NCBI GenBank assembly: GCA_027341705.1
Contig: DAIELO010000040.1
Span: forward strand, 1-8,289
DNA length: 8,289 bases
DNA from: Caryophanales bacterium
GTDB taxonomy: Bacteria; Bacillota; Bacilli; Alicyclobacillales; SLC66
Direction of reading: 5' to 3'
The notes beneath the pieces were generated by a model. That model was not told where the DNA came from. It searched no databases and was given only the letters and a program-made list of their open reading frames with translations. Each line of letters opens with the position of its first letter. The stretch's first letter is position 1. The position numbers were made by a program, and so were the translations under genes. Shown here in pieces: positions 1 through 6,292 of the stretch.

Positions 1-258
1 AAATGGAAGGTCATAATCCTTTGGCGTTTAGCAGGTGGTACAAAACGGTTTAATGAACTCCAACGTTCCATTTCGAACATTACTCGCAAGATGTTAACGG
101 AACAACTAAGGGAGCTGGAAAAAGACGGATTGGTCATAAGAACCGTCTATAATCAAGTTCCCCCGAAAGTTGAATATGTGTTAAGTGAATACGGTAAGAC
201 GTTCATCCCCGTTATGCAGTCGATGGCTCAGTGGGGGTTAGTTCATCTTGACCGCTAG
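1..258 (+). CDS. HxlR-type winged-helix transcriptional regulator, 3' part (5' end outside window)
   Basis: The reading frame is open from base 1 and ends at TAG 256-258, giving 85 residues. It begins KWKVIILWRL, which matches the 'GGKWxxxIL' block near the N-terminus of HxlR/MarR-like regulators. It continues with RFNELQRSI, then a recognition-helix segment around TRKMLTEQLRELEKDGLV, and a wing with YNQVPPKVEYVLSEYGK ending in MQSMAQWG. This order is typical of the HxlR family, whose members are about 100-130 residues and bind DNA as dimers, often responding to aldehydes, quinones or redox stress. About 25-30 N-terminal residues are therefore missing to the left. The family assignment is firm by motif; the effector and target genes cannot be deduced because the upstream side is not in the window. 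No convincing terminator follows the stop codon. Confidence 0.88.
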   Translation, partial: KWKVIILWRLAGGTKRFNELQRSISNITRKMLTEQLRELEKDGLVIRTVYNQVPPKVEYVLSEYGKTFIPVMQSMAQWGLVHLDR

Positions 259-780
259 GCTTAGTTTCTCGTCAAAAAAACACCAGAGTACTCAATGAAA
301 TTCTCCTCCGAATTCGGCGCCACGCTATATTGAAGGCTCAACTATATCTGTAATTTTCGTATGCGTCATATTGCACATTACGGCCCGCTTGCGACATAAT
401 CGTTACTGTGTGGAGACAGAATATTTATTCAATTCACGGAGACGCATAGCATCCTTGCACAACGGAAGCAGGAACCTAGAACCTGTTATAGATGTCCCGT
501 CTATTACCGATGGAAATAACGAAGAGGGACAGAATCAGTAAGTTTCCAGATAAAAACCTGATTACGTTTATAACTCGTAGAGACGTTAATGACCCGATTA
601 AACGCGTTCGGAACGAACGGATATTTCCTGCTAGTGAAATGCCATCTTGAACTTTCGGGGGCGTTAGTTCAACAGTAGGAACCAATTAACTTGAATATTT
701 AAGCTACTGATATGGCGTGCTAATCAGCACGTCATATCTGATGTCAGTTGCCTGTCATTATGGCATGTTTTTTTGAATAC
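259..780. other. gene-poor intergenic stretch, possibly decayed sequence
   Basis: This stretch of about 520 bases between the HxlR stop and the XRE promoter holds no gene I can support. Two short open frames run antiparallel through its centre: a plus-strand frame of 52 codons (ATG 492, TGA 648-650) and a minus-strand frame of 69 codons (685 to 476). Neither has a good ribosome-binding site or a family motif that I recognise. After its TGA, the plus frame continues without a further stop to TAA 687-689, which may mean a decayed longer frame. Small inverted repeats occur at 308-317 (CCGAATTCGG) and 605-619 (CGTTCG-GAA-CGAACG). A strong stem-loop lies at 709-738 and a run of seven T at 768-774. 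No transposase, tRNA or rRNA signature was seen. Confidence 0.5.
709..738 (+). other. 13-bp stem-loop upstream of the XRE promoter
   Basis: The arm GATATGGCGTGCT (709-721) pairs with AGCACGTCATATC (726-738) across a 4-base AATC loop. Twelve pairs are Watson-Crick and one is a G-U wobble when read as plus-strand RNA. A second weak stem (ATGTCA 741-746 with TGGCAT 761-766, one wobble) is followed after one base by seven T (768-774). Together they could act as a rho-independent terminator on the plus strand, shielding the XRE promoter. However, the strong stem has no T-run directly behind it, so an operator or a relic of a mobile-element end is equally possible. The structure is seen directly; its role is inference. 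Confidence 0.5.
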
Positions 781-806
781 TCTGCTCCAAAATCAAACTG
801 GGGAAT

Positions 807-839
807 CACTTTACACAAATGTGTAAAGTGTACTATAAT
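807..839 (+). promoter_or_regulatory. XRE gene promoter overlaid by a palindromic operator
   Basis: The -35 box TTTACA (810-815, 5 of 6 consensus) and the -10 box TATAAT (834-839, perfect) are separated by 18 bp. A perfect inverted repeat with 11-base arms, CACTTTACACA (807-817) and TGTGTAAAGTG (820-830), and a 2-base centre covers the whole -35 box and most of the spacer. A dimeric repressor bound there would block RNA polymerase. The adjacent XRE gene is the obvious candidate, by analogy with autoregulated XRE repressors. The promoter and palindrome are directly visible; the bound protein is inferred. Confidence 0.8.
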
Positions 840-843
840 GCAG

Positions 844-851
844 GTAAAGTG
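844..851 (+). promoter_or_regulatory. repeated operator half-site GTAAAGTG in the XRE leader
   Basis: GTAAAGTG, identical to the last eight bases of the operator palindrome (823-830), recurs 21 bp downstream, which is two helical turns. It lies between the -10 box and the ribosome-binding site. It could be an auxiliary half-site on the same DNA face, though an 8-base repeat may also be chance. Confidence 0.35.
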
Positions 852-868
852 GTGCATGAGGTGTAGAC

Positions 869-1353
869 ATGACGTTGACCCATCGATTTAATGGCAATAA
901 ACTTCATCAATTCCGTAAAGATCACGGCTGGTCTTTAGAAGAATTATCCAACCGTTCCCAACTCTCTGTCAGTCACCTTTCCGCACTAGAAACAGGTTCT
1001 CGAAAAAGCCCTTCCATTGATCTTATTTATCAGCTTGCCGAAGCGCTCTCTATTTCATCAATCAGTTATTAGACGCGGACGCCCCATCCACACTAAGCGA
1101 CACACAATATCCGAAAGTTTCTGCTTTCACCGCCACCAAGGACGACAATGTCGCTGAGGATATTTCCCTATGGGGACGCAAATTACACCCAGGCAGAATC
1201 GCTTTTATTCTCAATAGTGAAGCGGAAGAATACCTGACCCTCGCCCAGCGATTGCACGAAAATCGGCACTCTCCCACTATTGTGTTACAAATCTTTACTG
1301 ACTTTATTCAAAAGCTTAATTCAACAAACTCTGCGCCAGACTTACGCCAATAA
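869..1353 (+). pseudogene. XRE-family helix-turn-helix regulator, frameshifted
   Basis: The gene starts at ATG 869, 5 nt after GAGGTG (858-863). The intact head encodes a classic XRE/Cro-CI domain (residues about 11-62): KLHQFRKDHGWSLEELS, then SVSHLSALETG and LIYQLAEALSI. The frame hits TAG at 1070-1072, giving 67 residues. From AAT 1060 the -1 frame continues without a stop for 97 codons to TAA 1351-1353, starting NQLLDADAP. NQLLD is the expected sequel to 'LAEALSIS' in XRE proteins, so the ancestral product was about 161 aa. Restoring one A near 1057 (TCATCAATC to TCAATCAATC) rejoins the halves as SINQLLD. The C-terminal part (SLWGRKLHPGRIAFILNSEAEEY and onward) is acidic to amphipathic and of no family I recognise. 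No slippery heptamer is present, so programmed frameshifting is unlikely. A sequencing error is possible. The 3' end overlaps pepF by 12 nt. Confidence 0.82.
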
Positions 1354-3138
1354 TTGCTCAAATTCCGTCAGCAATTCCCCATACACGACGAGCGCTTGTG
1401 TGATCACCGAAGGATCTGTCATGTCCACCCCTGCTTCTTTCAACACTTCCAGAGGGTACTCCTTTGCTCCACTGCGCAAGAACCCAAGGTACTTTTCTAC
1501 CGCTTGCGGCTCCCCTTTGCGCAGGCGATCTGCAAACACCATTGCCGCACTCATTCCCGTCGCATACTGAAAAACATAAAATGAGCGATAAAAATGCGGA
1601 ATTCTTGACCATTCCGCAGGTGAGCGTTCGTCCGTAATAAAGGCATCGCCATGATACTCTTTATTAATTTTCCCATACAATTCGCTCAATGAGTCGTGAG
1701 TCAACGCATGCCCCTCTTCGACAAGGCGATGCGCCTCCCATTCAAACTCCGCAAACATCGTTTGCCGATAAATCGTACCAGTCATACTGTCCAATTGCTG
1801 ATTGATCAACGACGCCCGCAGTTTCGGATCATCTGTCGTCGACAGCAAGTAGTTAACCAGTAACGTCTCATTGACAGTGCTTGCGATCTCCGCCAGAAAT
1901 ATTGAATAGTGTGCATACTGTGAGGGTTGATGATGACCTGTCAGATAAGAGTGCATGCTGTGACCGAGTTCATGAGCAAGCGTCGAGACGCTGTCATAGT
2001 CTCCTTGGTAATTCAACAAAATGTACGGCTTCGTCGCATAAAATCCCGTAGAGTATGCCCCACTGCGCTTGCCTGCATTTTCATAAACGTCGATCCAGCG
2101 TTCGCTAACTGCTTGATCAAGAATTTCTCCATATTCATTGCCAAGCGCACGCAAGCCTTCTTTGACCAGTTGAAAACCCTCTTCAAACGAGTAATGTTTC
2201 TGCTCTTCTTGCGCCAACGGCACATACTTGTCATACAGCCTAACGCCGTCTAGTTGCATGACTTTCTTGCGCAGTTCCAGATAGCGATGGTGATGCGCCA
2301 AATTCGCATGAACACCGGCAACTAACGCATCATACACCGTTTCTGGAATGTTATTTGAAAAAAGCGCCATCTCCCTCGCACTGTTAAATTTTTTCGCGCG
2401 GGCGAGGATCACATCCTTTTTGACATTGTACGCATACAAACCCGCAATCGCATTTTTGTGCGCGAGATATGTATCGTAGACCCGCTCATACGCCTGTCTG
2501 CGCACTTCTCGGTTGGAGTTGCGCAAAAGCAGTCCCAGCCTGCCTTCAGTCACTTTGTACACTTCATCGTCAACAGTAAAATCTCCATGGTGAAAGTCGG
2601 CGTTAGTAAGTAATCCAAACACATCAGATTCACTGCCTAGCACATCACTTAACGAAGCAAGCAACGCCTCTGATTCACCGGAAAGGATATGGGGTTTATG
2701 GCGAACAATATTGTCCATGAGATGACGATACTCACTAAGTTCCGCCGATTGCACATAATCGTCCAGCAAGGATTGTGGTAATGACAGCAATTCCGGCTCA
2801 AAAAAGCTAACTTGTTCACTGAATATGGCCGCCACCATCTGCACCCTGCTTAGCATCGCTTGGTATTGTTGCTCACGCGTGTCCTGATCATTTTTCATGT
2901 GTGCATAGATGTGTAGAATCCCTATGCGACGTTCGAGTTCTTCAACCCTTTGTAAATAATCGAGCACCACATGAGATCCGTCCTGCAAATGGCCCTGCAC
3001 ATTAGTAAATGATCGGCTGTCAATCACTTCTTTGATTTTTTGAAACTCTTCGTCCCAGTCTGCATCGGAGGCAAACATCGACTCTGTAGACCACCTAAAT
3101 TCCTCTTCAATATCCTTGCGTTCTCGCAATTGTTCCAT
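1342..3138 (-). CDS. pepF: oligoendopeptidase F, M3 family zinc metallopeptidase
   Basis: This 598-residue protein has the usual length of PepF enzymes, which are cytoplasmic zinc endopeptidases that cleave short peptides of roughly 7-17 residues. The zinc site is clear: HELGH at 389-393, with the catalytic Glu390, followed by the third ligand Glu417 in FLAEIASTVNE. The substrate-binding HFYRSFYVFQYATG block lies at 515-528. The N-terminal half is helical, with the family's LFSNNIPETVYDAL segment at about 259-272. I chose ATG 3138 because AGGAGAGGAAG lies 10-20 nt upstream and the protein then starts MEQLRERKDIEEEF as in relatives; the frame stays open to 3204, inside the SDR gene. The gap to the SDR stop is 26 nt, which suggests cotranscription. 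The stop at 1342 lies inside the end of the opposing XRE gene. No signal peptide is present. The family call is firm. Confidence 0.96.
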   Translation of the reverse strand: MEQLRERKDIEEEFRWSTESMFASDADWDEEFQKIKEVIDSRSFTNVQGHLQDGSHVVLDYLQRVEELERRIGILHIYAHMKNDQDTREQQYQAMLSRVQMVAAIFSEQVSFFEPELLSLPQSLLDDYVQSAELSEYRHLMDNIVRHKPHILSGESEALLASLSDVLGSESDVFGLLTNADFHHGDFTVDDEVYKVTEGRLGLLLRNSNREVRRQAYERVYDTYLAHKNAIAGLYAYNVKKDVILARAKKFNSAREMALFSNNIPETVYDALVAGVHANLAHHHRYLELRKKVMQLDGVRLYDKYVPLAQEEQKHYSFEEGFQLVKEGLRALGNEYGEILDQAVSERWIDVYENAGKRSGAYSTGFYATKPYILLNYQGDYDSVSTLAHELGHSMHSYLTGHHQPSQYAHYSIFLAEIASTVNETLLVNYLLSTTDDPKLRASLINQQLDSMTGTIYRQTMFAEFEWEAHRLVEEGHALTHDSLSELYGKINKEYHGDAFITDERSPAEWSRIPHFYRSFYVFQYATGMSAAMVFADRLRKGEPQAVEKYLGFLRSGAKEYPLEVLKEAGVDMTDPSVITQALVVYGELLTEFEQLLA

Positions 3139-3164
3139 ATTACTTTCACTTCCTCTCCTGAAGG

Positions 3165-4019
3165 TTATTTGCCTTTTTTCGTAGAGGCGGCAAGTTGATC
3201 CCACTCTGCGTCTGTCACATCCACTAGTTCATTGAATTGACCAGCTCCCTGCAACCACTCGCCCCCATCAATAGTTACTACTTCACCGTTAATATAGTTT
3301 GCCTGATCAGAGATCAAATAAGCGGCTAAGTTACTTAATTCATCTTTATTGCCCACCCTGCGCTGTGGTACCCGATGGATGATTTTGTCGGCCATTTCCT
3401 GAGTAGGTACAAGCCTAGACCAAGCACCTTCAGTCGGAAAGAGTCCTGGCGCAATGGCCACTTGTCGAATTCCATACTTTGCCCACTCTACTGCTAATGA
3501 GCGAGTGAGAGACAACACCCCTGCCTTCGCGGCAGCCGATGGGGTCACAAATCCAGAGCCAGCTGAAGACGCAGCATAGGTAGTGACAATATTAAGAAAT
3601 GTGCCCGGAACGCCCGCTTCTATCCAGCGTTTACCCACTTCCATCGTGCAATAGAATGTCCCGTGCAGCACAATATTTAATACAGAGTCAATCGCTCGTG
3701 TCGACAGCCGCTCAGTAGGACTAATAAAATTGCCTGCCGCATTATTCACAAATACATCAATTTTCCCATAGTGTTGCCAGATGGCTTCCACCATTTGCGC
3801 CACTTGTTCTGGATCACGAACGTCACAAGGAGTATAAAAAACTTCCCCACCATTTTGGGTCATTTGGGAAGCGGCTTCCTGTAACACTTCTTCTTTGCGG
3901 GAGGTGATTGCCAACTTGGCTCCTAGTTCAAGAAAGCGTTCTCCTAATGAACGACCCAATCCTGTACCTCCGCCTGTAATTACCACAACCTTATCTTTCA
4001 ATAAATCAGACACAAACAC
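3165..4019 (-). CDS. SDR-family oxidoreductase, 2,4-dienoyl-CoA reductase-like
   Basis: This 284-residue Rossmann-fold enzyme has a cofactor loop TGGGTGLG at 15-22, SRK at 40-42 (basic residues favouring NADPH), CDVRD at 65-69 and NNAAGNF at 92-98. ISPTERLS, GSGFVTPSAAAKAGV (154-168), WAKYG and a late GGEWLQGAGQFNEL follow. This pattern closely follows mitochondrial DECR1 and bacterial FadH/YkuF-type SDRs, which reduce 2,4-dienoyl-CoA during beta-oxidation of unsaturated fatty acids. By remembered alignment, Asn97, Tyr148, Ser161 and Lys165 match the DECR1 active-site residues Asn148, Tyr199, Ser210 and Lys214. Tyr and Lys are two residues further apart here. Two GTG starts compete: 4028, which overlaps the AGGGAG box (4033-4028), and 4019, which sits 8 nt after it and is preferred. 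The SDR fold is certain; the exact acyl-CoA substrate is inferred. It lies 41 nt downstream of padR and 26 nt upstream of pepF. Confidence 0.9.
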   Translation of the reverse strand: MFVSDLLKDKVVVITGGGTGLGRSLGERFLELGAKLAITSRKEEVLQEAASQMTQNGGEVFYTPCDVRDPEQVAQMVEAIWQHYGKIDVFVNNAAGNFISPTERLSTRAIDSVLNIVLHGTFYCTMEVGKRWIEAGVPGTFLNIVTTYAASSAGSGFVTPSAAAKAGVLSLTRSLAVEWAKYGIRQVAIAPGLFPTEGAWSRLVPTQEMADKIIHRVPQRRVGNKDELSNLAAYLISDQANYINGEVVTIDGGEWLQGAGQFNELVDVTDAEWDQLAASTKKGK

Positions 4020-4060
4020 ACTTCTCACTCCCTATGCTTAAAATTAACGCCTGTTTCATT

Positions 4061-4582
4061 TTACCATTCTAATGTGGTTTCTTGTGATATCAACTGAAGA
4101 AGCCACTCTTTTTCTGCATTAAGCAAATGTAAGTGGTGACTGATTGCAATATTCACGCCACTACCTACTTCGTGATGGGGGACGGCCTGATAAATCTCAA
4201 TTTGTTCATCAACACGTCGCAGCTTTTCCTTTAGCGCATGCTGCGCTTCAGCTGCCGGCAAATGATCAATGAAAATCATGCCCACGTCCTCTTCAAAGTA
4301 TTGAAGATCGAGCATTTCTAAATTTTCCCTTAAAAGTTGGTGAAATTTGCGCTCGCCAGTTGGAGTAATGGAATAAACTTTTCGTGGAGGGCGATTCCCT
4401 TCCTGTTGCGTCGTCATGCTCACCAAACCCGCCTCACTAAGACGATCAAGAATAGTGTAGGCGGTAGATTTTTTAATATCAATGAAATAGCTCAAATTGT
4501 GCTCAATAATTTCATTGATTTGATAGCCATGCCTACTATGTGCTTTCAGCATACCTAGAAGGAGCAAACTGCGACTGTCCAC
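4061..4582 (-). CDS. PadR-family transcriptional regulator
   Basis: This 173-residue protein starts with GTG 4582, 7 nt after AGGTG (4594-4590). The winged helix covers residues 1-90: SLLLLGMLKAHSRHGYQI, a recognition-helix segment STAYTILDRLSEAGLV, and a wing with NRPPRKVYSITPTGE. A C-terminal helical dimerisation part (about 95-173) contains KEKLRRVDEQIEIY and LHLLNAEKEWLLQLI. PadR proteins are dimeric repressors released by phenolic acids, drugs or other small ligands, and they often sit beside the efflux pump they control. Here the gene is divergent from a DHA2 pump and shares its promoter region with repeated GACTAT/ATAGTC boxes, so repression of both genes is a strong inference. The genes for the SDR and PepF follow in the same direction with no visible terminator. 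The ligand is unknown. Confidence 0.93.
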   Translation of the reverse strand: MDSRSLLLLGMLKAHSRHGYQINEIIEHNLSYFIDIKKSTAYTILDRLSEAGLVSMTTQQEGNRPPRKVYSITPTGERKFHQLLRENLEMLDLQYFEEDVGMIFIDHLPAAEAQHALKEKLRRVDEQIEIYQAVPHHEVGSGVNIAISHHLHLLNAEKEWLLQLISQETTLEW

Positions 4583-4623
4583 TGACTATCACCTGCCTTA
4601 CTATTAACGTTTCTTTGATTGCA

Positions 4624-4665
4624 ATTATAGTCGGTGTTGACTATTCAGTCAAAGACTAATATAAT
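4624..4665. promoter_or_regulatory. symmetric, overlapping divergent promoters of padR and the MFS pump
   Basis: For the pump (+), the -35 TTGACT (4637-4642) and -10 TATAAT (4660-4665) are 17 bp apart. For padR (-), the -35 TTGACT (4652-4647) and -10 TATAAT (4629-4624) are also 17 bp apart. The two -35 boxes form the inverted repeat TTGACT-ATTC-AGTCAA, and the whole array is symmetric about 4644/4645. Two polymerases could hardly bind together. Start points are expected near 4672 (+) and 4617 (-). All boxes were read directly; promoter activity is inferred. Confidence 0.85.
4627..4644. promoter_or_regulatory. candidate PadR operator ATAGTC-N6-GACTAT
   Basis: A perfect 6-base inverted repeat with a 6-base centre lies over the padR -10 box and the pump -35 box. 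Related boxes are AGTC-AAA-GACT at 4647-4657, GACTATC at 4584-4590 (between the padR Shine-Dalgarno and start) and GACTATC at 4703-4709 (pump leader). PadR-family operators are typically short spaced palindromes, so this is the best candidate for the repressor site. That the neighbouring PadR binds it is inference. Confidence 0.65.
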
Positions 4666-4729
4666 CTATTCGAGTTTTAGTTTTACGCGATTATTCAATT
4701 TCGACTATCAAAAACTAGGAGGTTGCTAG

Positions 4730-6292
4730 ATGTTACAAAACAAACAAGGCATTGCCCTCACCCTGTTTGCTATCGGGGTATTTATGGGTGGTTTAGATAA
4801 TGGAATTATGTCCTCTGCCCTAACCACAATCATTTCATCATTTGGAGTTAATGCCAACTGGGGATCGTGGCTGATCACCATCTACACGCTAGGGCTTGCT
4901 GTTAGCATTCCTATAATGGCAAAACTTTCAGATGACTATGGCCGAAAAAGGATGTTCATTATCGGTGTCAGCATATTTGGCCTAGGCTCGATGCTTGTGG
5001 CACTCAGCCACTCCTTTACCATGATCCTCATCAGCAGAGTCATCCAATCACTTGGCGGGGGTGGTATTTTTCCGATTGCCAATGGCTACATCGTATCCAC
5101 CTTCCCACTAGATCGTCAGGGCAAGGCGCTAGGTATGGTAGGTGGAATGAACGGAATTGCCGCCATTTTAGGCCCCAACATTGGCTCACTGATCTTGGGT
5201 CTCACCCACAACGACTGGCACTGGTTGTTCTGGATCAACGTGCCGATCGCCTTGTTACTTGTTATCTTTAGCATGCGTTCAATTAAGGAGAATAAATCAA
5301 CGGTTTCTTCAGGGTTAGATTTCACAGGTATTGTCGCCCTGTCCCTCGCCATGCTATCACTAATGTATAGTTTAACCAATTTAAAGGGTGCAAATTTAGG
5401 GGCCAGCATTGCCAACCCCCAATTTTACGGTTTTTTCCTCACAGGGATCATTCTTCTGATCGCAATGTTCTTTATTGAAAGAACGATCGCCAATCGCGGC
5501 AAAGACCCGCTCATTCCGATGCAGCTTTTTCGCAGAACGGAACTCCGCTGGACGCTTGCCATCGGACTCACCTCTGGGTTAACTTTAGCTTCTGTTATCT
5601 TTCTCCCCGCATTTAATCAGCTCATTTTGGGCTGGCCTACCAGTCAAGCAGGTTACTGGTATACGCCGATGGCCATCGCATCTGGTGTCGGTGCCATGGG
5701 AGGAGGCGCTTTTATGGACAAACGAGGTCCTATTGGCACGTTAACCATTGGCATGATTGCGGCTGCATTAGGCGCACTTTTATTCCCACTATGGGTACAG
5801 CACACGTGGCAAATGGTGATTGCCAGTTCATTCATCGGATTTGGCGTAGGCGTTACACTCGGAGCACCAGTCAACTTCCTGATTACAGAGAATGTGCCGG
5901 ATAGCAAGGCTACTGCACTAGGTATTCTGTCTTTGTCCCGTCAAGTAGGCATGACCTTGGGACCTACAATATTTGCCGGATTTTTAAGCCGATCGATGGC
6001 AAAATTCCCAACTGAGTTGATGAAAAACTTGAGTGCGGCAGGGATTTCTCCAAATTCCATTCCACCTAGTGAACTAGCCAAGATGCACGCCTTGCAAAGC
6101 TTTGGGAACATCAACAACCAAATCCAACAAATTCCCATACCCAGTGTGAGAACTGCCATTTCAAAGGCCATTCACACGGTGGCCCAACAAGGCTTTAACG
6201 ACCTGTACTATGCTGCTTTTCTGATCGCCATCGTAGCGTTAATTTTTATCGGCATTACTTCGCATTACCGAAACAAAGCAAAAGCGGTTTAA
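4730..6292 (+). CDS. MFS drug-efflux transporter, DHA2 family (14 TM)
   Basis: This 520-residue hydrophobic protein has about 14 membrane segments and belongs to the DHA2 drug:H+ antiporter branch, acting in the cytoplasmic membrane. Visible motifs are LDNGIMSSAL at 22-31 in TM1 (a variant of the usual LDxTIVNVAL), motif A AKLSDDYGRKR at 64-74 in the first cytoplasmic loop, RVIQSLGGGG at 103-112, and the antiporter motif C as GMNGIAAILGP at 139-149. WHWLFWINVP follows at 163-172. A long hydrophilic loop (about 425-492) precedes the last TM, as is usual between TM13 and TM14 in this family. ATG 4730 is placed 7 nt after AGGAGG (4717-4722). The gene is divergent from padR and is probably repressed by it. 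The exported substrate cannot be named from sequence. The stop overlaps the convergent Lin0512 gene by 4 nt. Confidence 0.94.
   Translation: MLQNKQGIALTLFAIGVFMGGLDNGIMSSALTTIISSFGVNANWGSWLITIYTLGLAVSIPIMAKLSDDYGRKRMFIIGVSIFGLGSMLVALSHSFTMILISRVIQSLGGGGIFPIANGYIVSTFPLDRQGKALGMVGGMNGIAAILGPNIGSLILGLTHNDWHWLFWINVPIALLLVIFSMRSIKENKSTVSSGLDFTGIVALSLAMLSLMYSLTNLKGANLGASIANPQFYGFFLTGIILLIAMFFIERTIANRGKDPLIPMQLFRRTELRWTLAIGLTSGLTLASVIFLPAFNQLILGWPTSQAGYWYTPMAIASGVGAMGGGAFMDKRGPIGTLTIGMIAAALGALLFPLWVQHTWQMVIASSFIGFGVGVTLGAPVNFLITENVPDSKATALGILSLSRQVGMTLGPTIFAGFLSRSMAKFPTELMKNLSAAGISPNSIPPSELAKMHALQSFGNINNQIQQIPIPSVRTAISKAIHTVAQQGFNDLYYAAFLIAIVALIFIGITSHYRNKAKAV

Noticed and set aside
308..321. Overlapping palindromes CCGAATTCGG and GGCGCC
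   Set aside because: Short restriction-site-like palindromes without promoter context or repetition; likely chance.
1043..1072. Programmed -1 ribosomal frameshift in the XRE gene
   Set aside because: The downstream frame is indeed -1, but no X XXY YYZ slippery heptamer lies in the frame-0 register before the TAG, and no strong downstream stem was seen. A one-base deletion or sequencing error is simpler.
1062..1277. 71-codon minus-strand frame opposite the XRE C-terminal half
   Set aside because: It mirrors the clear continuation frame of the XRE protein and has no recognisable motif or start signal.
1280..1612. Short plus- and minus-strand open frames over the 3' end of pepF and the XRE tail
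   Set aside because: They lie in other frames of well-supported genes, lack ribosome-binding sites and show no family motifs.
3139..3204. Longer pepF start 22 codons upstream
   Set aside because: It would overlap the SDR 3' end, and its N-terminus does not resemble PepF; ATG 3138 has a purine-rich ribosome-binding site and gives the family's usual start.
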